A stretch of DNA of 64,000 bases from Tetrahymena elliotti 4EA (lineage: Eukaryota; Ciliophora; Oligohymenophorea; Hymenostomatida; Tetrahymenidae): positions 1,140,880-1,204,879 of the forward strand of contig JH720307.1 of the NCBI GenBank assembly GCA_000231825.2, given 5' to 3'. The first letter of the stretch is position 1. Every line of letters begins with the position of its first letter. A model generated the notes under the pieces. It was given only the letters and a program-made list of their open reading frames with translations. It made no database searches and was not told where the DNA came from. Both the position numbers and the translations under genes were made by a program. Shown in pieces: positions 1 through 12,565 of this stretch.

Positions 1-897
1 TATTTTTCATTCATATTTATTTGTCATTTTTATTTTTCACCAAATTGAATTCTCTTTAAAATCATTCATTTTTGAATTAAATAAATTAATTGATAAAAAA
101 AAAAAATTAGATTATAAATGATTATATGATGTATTTGAATTCTATTTCTAACATGAGTTGTGCTTGTATTCTCTTAATCTCGGGATCTAAAATTAATCGT
201 TCATATAAAATTTTTTTTTGTTGGTATTTAATAAATTTTCTTTAAAAATTAAAAAAAAGATAAATCATAAATCCTCACTAATTAAGACGTTTAAATTAAG
301 GCCATTTTTTGTTAAAATTTTAATATAGGACCACTTTTTAAGGGTAAAAACTAAGGGGGGAATGGCCTGAAATAATGAGGATTTACAGAATTTTAAATTT
401 ACAAGGATTTCGATTAACTTTTATTATTAATTTTAAATAGAAATTATTCAGAAAACAAATTTTTATAAATAAAAAAGTTTATTTTGCCATTTTGAAATTA
501 GTTTTAATTTTTGATTAAATTTAAATTACTCTTAGTAATTGATTGTAAATATTTTTGAGACCAAAATAAACTTAAAAATGTTTAATTTTTAGTCTCTTGC
601 TTTAATTAAAATCAATAAAATAAAATTTACAAAAAGGATAATTTAAATTAAAAAAGTTTTAATTTTTTTTAGATTTTATTCTTTTAAAATATTTCACATT
701 ACTTTTTCTCTTGATGTTTTTATTTTTAAAGTTATGTGAAAAGAACATAAAAGTGATAATCTCAATCCAAATATATTTATATAATTAATTTTAGTTTTTT
801 CCATTTTAATATAGTCATCTGATTTTTGTAAACTGATTTAAAAAAATAGTCTTTTTATGAATGTATATTCATTAATTTCTTTTTGAATATGCTCTTT
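1..897. other. AT-rich intergenic stretch
   Basis: This is the downstream (3') flank of the large surface-protein gene. No open frame with coding character was seen on either strand. The only structured element noticed is the imperfect inverted repeat at 269-384. The rest is A/T homopolymer-rich spacer. Confidence 0.6.
269..384. repeat. imperfect inverted repeat, MITE-like
   Basis: Outer arms AAATCCTCA (269-277) and TGAGGATTT (376-384) are perfect reverse complements. A second inner pair, AGGCCATT (299-306) and AATGGCCT (361-368), is also perfectly complementary. The interior contains a G-rich run (AAGGGGGG) that is unusual for this base composition. The nested arms over about 116 bp resemble a small palindromic mobile-element remnant or a hairpin RNA. 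No coding capacity is present. Mobility is an inference. Confidence 0.5.
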
Positions 898-3800
898 TCA
901 AACCAAAAGAGCAAGCAGGGCTATAAATCCAAATATCGAATAGGAAATTGCTGTGCTGTAAGTGTATGTGCTTATAAATTATGTGAAAACTTGAGATGTT
1001 ACTATTGGTGTTATTGGATAATCATTTGAAATGACATAATATACTTTATAATTTGAGTTGAGTTTTGCATTTGGGAATGATAATCCTAAACTTGAAGAAG
1101 AAGATGTATAGATAATTCTTCCACAGTATTAAGCAGTTTCTCCATAATAATTTAAACAATTAAGTATTTATTAACTAGATGGTGTTAATGATTCACGAAT
1201 TTAAATATTGATGTTGGTTTCTGTTTTTTCAACAATCAACTTTTGTGATTCTACTATGAAATAAATCATACCATCTGAAGTTAATGAAACTGAATTTATT
1301 TGAATAGTAGCTGAATCTGTTCCAACCAAAGGAGTTGTTTAGAATGATTTTAATGTTGGTATAGGCCAATTAGAAGTTGGAGTTAATCCATCATTTAAAC
1401 TATAATTATTAGTAACTTATGCTGTTTAGATAAAATTAAGCTAATAATTTGTCTAGGCTTCTGTTAAAACTTATGCTTTTATCTGACCACTATCAGATGA
1501 AAATATTGATTTGAAACCAGTAACTCCATCATCTGCTACAGAATCTTAAGTAGGTAATACATATAAATTGATTAAATTCTTTTTATAAGCTTATTATCCA
1601 GAATAATTTAGGTATATTTACTAAGGATTGGCATCGAAAGAACAAGAGTTGCCCATTTAATCTACTAAACTAATATATATTTGAAGTTTTATTTAATAAA
1701 ATAGATTATCATAAAAATAACTTACTTAAATAGTCTGACAGCTCCTTATTACACAAAGAAGCATAATAAATTATTTAATTCAGCTTAAGTAATATCTCTT
1801 GTAAGAGAAACCTATGCTTTAACTAAGTTTCCATTGGCTTTTATTTAAATTTATAAATTTATTTAATAGTTATTTAAAAATGTTTATTACCAGGTGTGCT
1901 GAATGTCAAACAATTAGGTTTTCCACTATTTATTTTAAATTCTGTCTCAAAGTAAGCACAAAAAGTATAGTTTATACCAGCTATTAATCCATTCACTATT
2001 GCTTAATTATTTTTGAAAATAGTTTAAACTTATTAAACACCTACTTTCATAAATCTCATATAGTTATATAATTTAGATAAGTTATCTTATTGTTATTAAA
2101 CATCATAGATTTACTACCTCAAACTCATTTTAATATCTGTAAGAGATAGGTTGGAAGTATAGCTAGAAGAAACAAATACATTCCAATAAACAGAACCATC
2201 ACTATTAGTTGCTATTTATTTAATTTTAATATTTTAATCTTAATATAAAAAAGAATCTATTTTTTAAATAAATACTACATATTTTGATTTTAACATATTT
2301 AATTTTTAAATGTTGAACAATTTTGTAAAAATTAAAAATTTTTAAAATAAAAAGGAATAATTTAAATTTACAAATTGTTTAAAAAATGACTATTTGCAAT
2401 AAGTTTATTTTAAAAAAAAATTACCTAAATTTATTTCTAAAGAGTTAATTGTTATTTATGAAATACTAATCGAAAGAGTGGGCAGAACTTAAGATTACTT
2501 TTGAATAACATTAACATTTACAGTGCTTTAAGACAAAGCATAAGATGGAGCATTAATTCCTCCAAGAACAAAATTAAATTGCATAGAAGTTTTATCAGAG
2601 GGGAAACTTTAGGTTACACAGAAACTTATGTATCTACTCGTGATAGTAGGACCTTATTTTAAAATTATTTATTTTAAAAAAATATAAACAATTTATTAAG
2701 GTTATACTGTATCTAAGTATATTAGAAGTTATTTCAAGATCGGTTTTGAATATTTCTTCAGGATATTAATCATAAGAATAATCAAGAGATATAGTCAATT
2801 CATCAAATGGAGCATTAGGTATAGTCAGCAATTAAGGCGAACTACATCCTCCAAAAGGAATGATGATAGTTGCAGGGACATTAATTTTAACTGGACTTGA
2901 ATTAACAATCACAACAATACTAGAATCTGCACTATAAAGTGGTCTGTTTTTAAAATAAGTTAATCAATTTAGAGAATTTAAAAAATACTTACTGATATAT
3001 TTTTTCTGATTTCTATACTTAAAATGAATAAGCTTAGTTAAAGAGATTTTTGTCAGCTCCTACTTAAAGAGTTCCTTTAGTAGTTCCTAATAGGCCATAT
3101 ATTTTGCTTGGTAAGAAACCAAAACCAACAGCTGTGCACTAAAAGTATACATTTGACTTGAAAGCAGAACCATCAGAAGTAGTAATTGGAATAATTTAAG
3201 AATATGTACCTTTTGTCACAACAATCTACTATGTGTTGTTGAATTAGAGATAATTAGATTAAATATTAAAAGCTATTCTCAAGCTAGAATTTAAGAGATA
3301 GTAACTCCTTACAATCAGATTCTTTCTATCTACACCAAAAACTTGAATAACCATTTGATTATAATCTACTGTAGCTTATTATGGAGGAGTAGGCACATTT
3401 TAGAACTCTATTTATAATATTGTTAAAGCATTAATCTATTAATTTACAGCTACTTCAATTGTTCTTCCTACTACTGGTGAGTTTCCTCTATAAATCTCAA
3501 CAAGATTGTCTAATTTTATAATGAAAAGTTAATTTAATCTCAAAAAAGTAAATTAAAACAAATAGTTTAAAATTTTTATTGATTTATTTATCAATTAATT
3601 CAATCCTATTAAGTTTTAAACATTTTATATTTTCGAATGAAATGAAAATAAAGAGCTTACTGCTAACTACTTATTTGAAAATAGTATAGATTTAAGTAAC
3701 AGTTGGTAACCCACTATATTCTTTAGGGAAAAGGACTTAAATTATAGATCCTGTTGGTATGGCTTATTGAGTAATTAATCTTAATGTATGATAGCCTAAA

Positions 3801-6800
3801 GACCTTATGAATTATATATCAACTAACATATATACGATTCTTATGTATTTTTAAGGAGTACCGTTATTGTTAATTGGTTGAATATCAGGAGCATTTAAAA
3901 CCATGTATTCATCATAATTTCCTGTTCCACTTCCATCAAGGCAAATAAAAAGAGTTTCATCTTAATATCTTGAGTCACTTTATGATAAAAAATTAAACTA
4001 AAATTAAATGATTTATATTTAATATTTTACTATCTCATTGAAAAGCTTGGGGCCTTCAATCCGAAAACTTATAATTTAAAAGAAGTTCCTGCTTAAACAT
4101 TAATTGGTGAATTAGTTATTCTTATTTTGTAAGGATAACCTACAACTCTGCTGCAGCTTACTGGTGTTTAATTAATTCTACAGAAAAGATTAAAACTAAA
4201 ATCTGAGCCTCCAGGAGAATAATAGACTGGATAGTGGAACTCAATAACTGATGAAGAATCTAAATTAACAGTTCTAGTTTGAATTTAAAATTCTAGTTAT
4301 TCCAAATCCCCTTCTAGAAGATAGCTTGATCCTGATAAGTTGATAACTGAATTTTGATTAACATTCAGAACAGGGAATGATACAGTTTAGTTTGCAGGAT
4401 TTTAAATAACAACCTGTTAATCGATTCTTCTCACAAATAAAATTTAAAACATATCATTTAAATTAGATGCTGGTGATCTTAAGCTAGTAAAATTAAGTGA
4501 ATAAACTCCTGCAACAAATTAGGAGGGATCAACAAAGAGTATTTTGAGTCTTGAATTGACATAGCTGGTTGCAATTTGAATATTGTTATTACTTGGAAGT
4601 CTAATTTATTTATTATATTGTACATTTTATTTTTCTAAAAATTAATAAATAAATTACTATGTTAAAATAGCATGGAATCTATTTGAGTAAATGTTCACAT
4701 CATTCAAATCTTTACCAAGATTTATGAAAACATCTTCATTTGGATATAATTATCTTGGTATCTAGAATTTTATCAATAGACTAGTGTATACATAAGGATT
4801 TAAGTTAGCATATTATAGTTGAGATACAACTATTGTTTCAGGTTTGTAATTCGTTGTTGTAATTAAGAAGGTCTTACTCTCAATTACAAATTTCTGAGAT
4901 TGGTCACGAATTTCAAAATCTAAATATTGAGTTATTCCTGTCTAAATTGAAACTCCATAGAAAGAAATCTAATTTTTAATTATATTTAGTTTAGATAATC
5001 TAAAATAATCAATTCTTACCTAATACTAGAGGGAATTTTAAAAGACTTAGTTATCTAAAAACTAGAAAACTAATTACAAAGAATCTAAGCTACTTTAACA
5101 AGAAATATTAGTAATAGGCATCCAAGAAATACCATACGATTATTATGCTGTACAGGAATTTGTAGCTACAGTTAAACCTTAAAATTTAGCAAATATTGTT
5201 GCAAAAGGTTGTATTAGATTAGCAGGCTAAAATGTAATGGTACAGTAAGTATTTGCAACTCCTTAAGCTTAGTTAAGGCACGAAAAGCTCAAAAATGTTA
5301 AAGAAGTTCCATAAAAGAAATTTGAACCAGAATTATAAAAGGCATTGTAGCCATCAATAGCTCCTTAGCTGTTTGAGAGATAAATTGTGTAATTTGGTAA
5401 ATCATATCCATAAGGCATCAAAACTTTATCTAATAAATACTTAGTTACTAGGTTCAGAGTATTTGTCTATATTTATAAAAAATAATTTTAAAATTTCAAT
5501 AATTTCACTAAATTTCTTAGTTGTTCTTCCAAAATTAATTTTAGGTCAAAAAACTTTGTAGATTAATAAGAAGAGTCTTTTATTTTTAAAGTTTACTTGA
5601 GTATTTGTGAGAGGTAAAAGAGTAACAAAGTGTTAAATATTGTTAGGGTCAGTATAGTTCAAAGAAATTGGACCATCAGAACCTTATCCAAATGGCCATA
5701 GATTTGTAGATTTATACTATGAAGAAAATTAAACCCAAAAATACCACTCTGAGTTAATTATAAGAGCTCCTCCAAATCCATTTAAATTTGCTGTTTATCT
5801 ACCTATAAAACTTGATGATGTCTGAATTTGAATCGGTATTCCTGAAACTTACTACCCAGCACTACCAGTTAAAGTCAATTATAGATTTGGCTATATGCTA
5901 CTACTTGTAACAAGTGCTATTTAAAATAATTGTAAATATAGATTTAAATTAATAAACAAAATACTTCTAATGTATTCTTAAACAGTAGTAGAACCTGTAG
6001 ATGTTGTTACAGATCTTAAGAAATTATTATTTGCAGCATTTAAATAAGAGTATGTTCTTAAGCCTTTATCATAAATACCAATAGCCCAAACATACTCATA
6101 TACATCACTAGAATTGATATAAATATCTGGTATAGACAATCTGAAAGTGTTTCCAACCACAGCTTTTAATTACACAAAAGATTAATAAGTTACAATTTTA
6201 AAATAAGAAACTTACAGTCATCCAAGTAAAAAATAACTCTATCCCAATCTTAGAAATTAAATTTTTCTGCATTAGCCTATGTATTTCCTTCCATGAATAT
6301 GCATGTGACTGGTACATTTGCACCACATGAATATGGATATTATGATTATTATAAGCCAGTTAATCTTCTTAGTCCTAATCTTGCAAAAACAGTAGCAAAT
6401 CTAACTTAATTTTAGCTGGGAGTTATTGTGTTAAAAATAGTAGAATCAGTAAACTAAGCAGAAATGATTGAAGGGAAATAATAGTTTATATTTGAAAAAT
6501 AGGTGTTGCTTGAAATTGATAACTTCACTAAGTTAGAATTAGTGAAAGGATTGGTTATCATAGCAGAAAGCACATGATAGACACATGGAGAAGAAGTACT
6601 TGCAGTTGCTTAAAGACAAGCATATATTTAAAATATTTAATCTTGAGAATTTGAGGTACCTTATATATTCAAACCACTAATTGTGAACTATGTGAGTGCA
6701 TTTTGAGCAAAAACATTTGAATTTGATGGTGAAGTGATAATTATCTAATTAACTTACGAACTTATACCTAAAATATTAATTTAATAAATCATTCATTAAT

Positions 6801-8768
6801 TAGAAAATTTAAATAATGTTACTTGAATAGCTACAAGATAACCCATTTGAACAAGTAACTGTGCCCGTTGCTGCCTTCTAAATTAAGTTTTTAAAGCTAA
6901 TAACCATTTAAGATTAATTGCTAGTACTTTAGTTTGGAACATAACCATTAAATTAGAGTTAAAGTGAGTTAGTGTTTGTAGGTATTATTTTAGTGTCAGT
7001 TGGTAACTCTAAAAAGGGAGTGGCAGATAAAAGATTTTAAGTCATTGTTTAGCTTTAAAAAAGAGCTTAATTAGGATTAACTTAAGGATTTTAGTCAATA
7101 TATAGCTTTATTTTTAAAAAGATATATTTGTTTCCATATTTTAATAAATAAAATTATTAGATAATAATTGATTTTGTTAGTGGTTGATACTAAATTTATA
7201 ATTTGTTCCAATTCATAATTAAATAATTATTTTTTAAATGGATAAAGATTAATCACTTTATTTAATATTAAATACAAATAACTTACTTAAGCTTAGACTT
7301 AAGAGTTAGTAGTAGTAGGATAGATACGACAGGTAACAAAGAATGTTGTTGTTTAAGGAATAGATCCTAAGTTACTGATGATTAGAATTTGATTCTAAGG
7401 GTAACTGTATAAAATAGGTTTCGTAGGGTCATTAGGGATTATACTTTTATCAAGAAAAGCACTTCCATGAACAATCAATATTTTTGGATCCAAAAAGTTT
7501 ACAACTATGCTAAAGCCAGCTGGAATAGCTGTTTATGAAGAAATTGCAAATTCAACATGCTATTCAACGTTGTTAAAGACACCTCCATTAAATCCAGAAC
7601 TTGATGGGAAGAAAAACACTTACTAAAAAGGTACTCCACCAGGAGATTAAAAGTTAACATTTAGAGGGAAATTAGTATTGCTTAAACTTGAAATAGAATT
7701 ACTTTAAAGCACTTAATTAGAGTTAAAATCCATAACATATGCATACACATTTCCATTTATACTAGCTTGATAAGGATTTTGGATATTTGTAATTTACAAT
7801 GCAAATGATCTTGGACTACCACTAAAAAATTCCTAAAAGACAACACTCATTTAGTTAGGACTTTCCATTTCAAAGGAAGAAATAACAGGCCTTGTTTAAC
7901 CCATAGCAGCAACTGATGTTACTGTACTAAATTAAATATAAAAAAATATTTTAATACATAATTGTCTATTTTGCTTGAAAATCAATTCTTCATAATTTAT
8001 CTTTTCAAATAGATTTCTCATATTTATTTTTATTCATTTTTGTTATTTTTGTAATATTTATTTTAAATGCTTAAAAACTATACGATGTTTGAGTGAAGGT
8101 CCATGGAGTATCTAAAACAATTTTTACTCTTGCAGCTGGGGACTGTGTACTACCTGCAGGTGCCTGTATATTACTTATTTAAATTTAAAGAGTTATGAAT
8201 TAAGAAGGTAGATTGAATCCAGTTGAAGGTGATATAGTGCTCACCGAAATACTCAAGGGTTAAGGCGTATAGCTTACCCAAGGAATTTAGCCAAAGTTAT
8301 TATTAACATCAAGAGTAAACTGATTAGTTAGTGTATTTGAATTAACAGTTGAAATTGTAAAGCTTGAACTTGCATATGTTAGTTATGAGCTTTCATTTAG
8401 CTAGATCTGAACTATATTTTCTCCACTTGCAACAACTTACGATGGAAATTACAAATAAGCAACATTGCTTTCACTTGCTACACCCGAACTTGAACAGGTA
8501 GTGCTTACCCATGTCGAACTTGTTGATATTTTAATCCAACAAGATATAGGAGTTACTGCAGTGTATTAAGGAAATACAACTCTAAGATAGTAATTAGCAG
8601 GGCAATAGGTATCTAATGAAAAGTAGATAGTAAAAAGCGATTTACTTGTTTAATCCAATGCTGCCACTCTTATTTCACGAGTAGGAGTGACTTATCCTAC
8701 TTCATAGCTTAATTTAATGAAGGTAATCAAACAAGCAAAAATGCTAAAAAATGATTTAATTTTCATTT
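898..8768 (-). CDS. giant secreted/GPI-anchored repetitive surface protein
   Basis: A multi-exon gene on the minus strand spanning about 7.9 kb, probably over 2,000 residues. It starts with M-K-I-K followed by a hydrophobic stretch (SFFSIFACLITFIKLSYE) that reads as a cleavable signal peptide. It ends with a hydrophobic tail (AISYSIFGFIALLALLV) directly before TGA at 898-900, as in GPI-anchor signals. Between them lie many Ser/Thr/Asn-rich, beta-strand-like segments with conserved tyrosines (for example Y-K-V-Y-Y-V near 1080), which suggests tandem Ig/fibronectin-III-like modules of the kind found in large ciliate surface proteins. Spacers that break the frame begin with GTAA on the minus strand and read as short introns, for example around 2281-2450 and 7935-8085. 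I spot-checked frames near 1000-1140, 1900-2220, 2460-2640 and 8100-8768 rather than closing every exon. A split into two genes is possible but I saw no internal signal peptide. Precise domain family is not assigned. Confidence 0.7.
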
Positions 8769-10024
8769 TAGTGACGTATTTTAAATTTAAATACAATCTT
8801 CAAATACTTCAATAGTATCTTTGTCTCAAGATTAGCAAAAATATTGGTTAATCTGTTAGTTTATGGCTAATTTTAACTAAAAATTTTCAAAGCTTTTAAG
8901 AAACCTAAAGTTAGAATTATCTTATAATATTTAACAAATTTTTAAGCTTGAAATTATAATATTAAATTCAAAGGGCTGTATCTTTTATTTTGATTTTTAT
9001 TATTGATTGATAGATAGATTAATGAATTATTTAATGAGAAACACAAATTTTGTTAGATTGATAAAATGTATCTATGTATTTACTCGTATTTTTAATTTAG
9101 TTCAAATATTCCTAAAAAATTATATTTCAATACTACATAAATAGATTGATAGAAAACTCATTCAATTTAATATGAATTATTGAATGAAAAAAAATATTTG
9201 TGGATTAAATTAAATTTTTGTATTGTAAGTAAAACCTGAATTAAAATCCCATTTATTTACAACTTTCTTATCACTCTCTTTAATACAAATTTTTAAAATA
9301 TTTATTTAAAGCCAATCAATTATTATATAAATGCAGTCTCTTGTATTGTCTGATAATTCTTATTTTTACTCTAATGTATGGTTGGTGTTTCTTTCTTTTC
9401 CTTCTTGCCTTTTATAACTAATTTTTTTACCTGATTTTTTTATTTTCAAAATAAATAATTTCTGTTTAAGTCTAAAAATCTTTTCCATAAAAATAATATT
9501 TTTATCTTTATTTAAAAAATAAAAAAATTGTTTAAACATAGACTTTTGTTATAAAACTTTATTTAACAGTTTGTGCAGAAGATAAAACATACCTTTTCAA
9601 TAATTAAGAGACTATGAATTTAATTTTTTTAAATAACATAAAATAAATTCAGTTATTTAACATGATTATAAATTGAAAAAAATATTTTGTTTATCAAAAA
9701 TTTAATACAAAATGCTTTTATATTTATTGAGCTAATAATCTCTACTATATCACTTTTAATTGTTTTTTATTAAATAATAAATATTTTGAATATTATTAAG
9801 ATAAACTTTATCAAATTTAATAAAAACAGTATTCAATTTTTTTTAGTAGGGCTTTAACAGCAACTCAAGATAGACCTTCCTTTTTTGATTTATTTTCATC
9901 TAGAAAATAATAAATAAATTTACATAATATAGAAATTCAATATTGATTAGTCTATTATTAAGTTATTTTGATATATACATTGGCTAAAAACAGATAAAGT
10001 TTTTGAAGTTAGTTAATTATTTTA
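8769..10024. other. intergenic: promoter side of surface gene, 3' side of TPR gene
   Basis: AT-rich spacer holding the 5' flank of the surface-protein gene and the 3' flank of the TPR gene. An open stretch on the minus strand near 9775-9907 follows a possible acceptor, but it lies beyond the TGA stop of the TPR gene and has no recognisable protein. Nothing else was seen. Confidence 0.5.
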
Positions 10025-12565
10025 TCATTATTTAAAATGTTTATAGTCTGAAATTTAATCATTTTCTTCTTAGATTATTTAAAAATCTGTTTTAATTCTT
10101 CTTGAAATATTATTTGATGGTAATTATTTTTAAAATCTAATTCTTTTAGTAGTTGAAGGTTTTTATTAGATATGAGTTGGGGATTGAATTATGGAGTTTT
10201 ATAAATTTAGATTTTTAGCTTTAGTATGAGCTTAATAGCTATTTAATTTTGTTCTAATATGTTCAATATTTTTTTTTTCATATAGTTCTTCTAATTGTGC
10301 AATAATGCTTTATTCATATTGCTATTTGTTTTTTGGAGTTTTTTAATAGTTAGTATGGTTTTAAGTAACTAATTTATTCATACTAATTGGTTCTAAAGTT
10401 GATGTTTGATTTGAATTTAACTGTTTACTTCTTGGATTTGTGGAAAGTGATCTCTGATATTTATTATTTATATTATTTTTTTGGTGGGTTTAAGAATTAA
10501 TGTTTTCTCCTCTTTAAAGATATTATTTTTTTATATTTTCTTTCCAATCCTCTTAAGTTTCACCAATCAAGTTCTAATTGTTTCTCATTTCCATATTCTA
10601 AAATATTTGTGAAATAAGTTATTAATGTTTTTCTTAGCTTATATTTACAAAAGAGTTCGCTCTCCAATACTTGTTATGTTCATTTAGTGTCTTTATAGTA
10701 GAATAAAACTTATTATGAAAGAAATTAATAATAAAAATTACAGGAGTGGCATTTTATTGTTTTTTTCTGAGAAACTGAGCAAAAATAGTTTCCTGAATTT
10801 AAAATAATGAAATAGGTTTAAGATTTTATCAATTAAAACAAAGTTACTTCATTATCACTTTTAGTCTCTAAAGTTTTTAAGGTAGGTTAGTTTATTTTCT
10901 AAATTCCAACATCAATTTATTTTTTATCATTTATATTTTTATCTTCTAAATACTATTATATATTTTCTTTTTGCTGAGATTAAGGCTACTATATTTTACT
11001 AAAATATGGAGATTCAATTTCTGATTAATTTTCTAATGTTGAATAATTTAGGTTTGGAAGTTTTAGGTCCATTTTTGGTCTGTAACTTTTGTTTAAATTG
11101 TTAGATGTGCTTCTTTTTCTGCTTGATGGAAGATTATTTTCAATTTAATGAAATTCGTCAACTAATTTAAAATGATCATTCAAATAAATCCCATCATTAG
11201 TTGTGTTATCATCTTTTATTTTATATTAATACGAAAATAAATAATTTTACAAATTTATTTTAAAAAAATGAAATATTTACTTTTTCCTGCTAAAAATGAA
11301 TTATTACTAATTTTCAAATCTGACTGATTCGTAAGCAATCCTATAAAAGAATTTCTATAGAATCTCTTTTGTGATTTAGCTAACATTTTGTTTAAGAGTT
11401 ATTCACCAATTTTAACTGATTCATCCATCTTTATACAAAGCGGATTCTATACTCCTAAGTGATTGAAAGCAATATTGTAGCCTTTTTTAATTAATTTTTA
11501 TCTTTAAAATGTTATTTTTTTAATTAAAATCATTACCTGCTTTTAGCATGTGTAAACTCTTTTTATAATCTCTCAGATATTGATATTCAATACCTAAGTT
11601 ATAATAGCTTATTATTTCTGTAGTATAAATATTATAAGAAGATTTCTACAAACTAACTGCTAAATCAATAATTTATGTTTTTAGTTTTTGAAGTAAAATT
11701 GTTGATTCATTTTATGAGTTAAAATTTTCTTGAGTTTCTTAGCTTGACAATATCTGTTACTTTGCTTTTTAAACAAAGTATAAGGCAGATTTTGCATGCT
11801 TAATTGCTTCCTGATGCCTGATTTTTATAAATATGATAAAAATATTTTACTAATCATTTAGCATTTTTACTTCCCTAAAGAGGAGAAGATAGCACAGATA
11901 TTCAAGTGAGTTCCAGACAAAGTTGAAAAATCATATTATGAAATACTTTCTATTTCAAGAGCCTTTTATAGATATTTTAGCGCTACCTAAGGTTTTTCAT
12001 CTCTAAAATAGTAATAAAATAAAAGGATTATTTTTAATTTTTTCAATGATTAATATATTATAAAGATCAATTTGTATTTCAATAATATATAAGTATTTTA
12101 CTTCTAAAAATAACATCCAAGATTGTTGAGCGTAATCCCTATTAATCTGTTTATCTTTGAATTTTGCTTATCTTTATTATGTTCATCAAACAGTTAACTT
12201 TCAGCTTCTCTCAAAAGAGTTATCGATTCTTGTTTTTTCCCTACATCATTGATAAAGAATTTTAGTCACTTATACATATTGAGGCTTTAAATTTGAATAC
12301 CTTTATTTAAAAATTTCATAGCTTTTTAATTTTTGGAGAGGATTGATTCTTCCATCTATTTATGATATATAAAAAATATATTAATGAAATATAATGAGTT
12401 TTATGTTTAAAATATCATGTAAAGCTATCATTTTACATATTTTAGCCTTTCGCTAGTAATAATAAAACATTTTTCATCATCTGGCCAGTTTTATTACTTA
12501 AATTTGATTTCATAAATAGTTTTAAAGTCTTCAGCTTGATCTTATTAAAAAAAGAGCTTATTCAT
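10025..12565 (-). CDS. TPR-repeat protein with one in-frame TGA
   Basis: Seven exons (12565-12437, 12355-12102, 12002-11871, 11817-11537, 11481-11281, 11212-10848, 10792-10025) sum to 2,130 nt and join in frame to a TGA stop at 10025-10027, giving 709 codons. The N-terminal half carries helical pairs typical of tetratricopeptide repeats, such as L-N-N-L-G-C-Y-F followed by V-A-L-K-Y-L-Q-K-A-L, then G-T-H-L-N-I-C-A-I. Ciliates have large families of such proteins. The C-terminal half is Q/N/K-rich with several serine clusters and no recognised domain. Oddity: codon 73 is TGA (plus-strand 12266-12268), inside a helix pair whose frame continues unbroken on both sides. I tested alternative donors and acceptors around it. 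The only one that keeps the frame removes part of an evident TPR helix. TGA is a true stop elsewhere in the window, so the gene may be a recent pseudogene, read through, or affected by a base error. Likely a scaffold; partner unknown. Confidence 0.75.
12266..12268 (-). other. in-frame TGA codon inside TPR gene
   Basis: On the minus strand, codon 73 of the TPR gene reads ATG-TAT-AAG-TGA-CTA-AAA. The frame upstream (exon 1 and the start of exon 2) and downstream (the rest of exon 2) is otherwise intact and shows TPR-like periodicity. A single change TGG to TGA would explain it, and tryptophan is a favoured residue at the start of TPR helix A. Confidence 0.7.

Noticed and set aside
9775..9907. 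Possible extra 3' exon of the TPR gene
   Set aside because: It lies beyond the in-frame TGA at 10025-10027 and adds no recognisable sequence.
12437..12513. Alternative TPR start at ATG 12511-12513
   Set aside because: That frame cannot be joined to exon 2. The frame from ATG at 12565 splices in phase (AAA TAT | ATG GAA) and gives a natural protein sequence.
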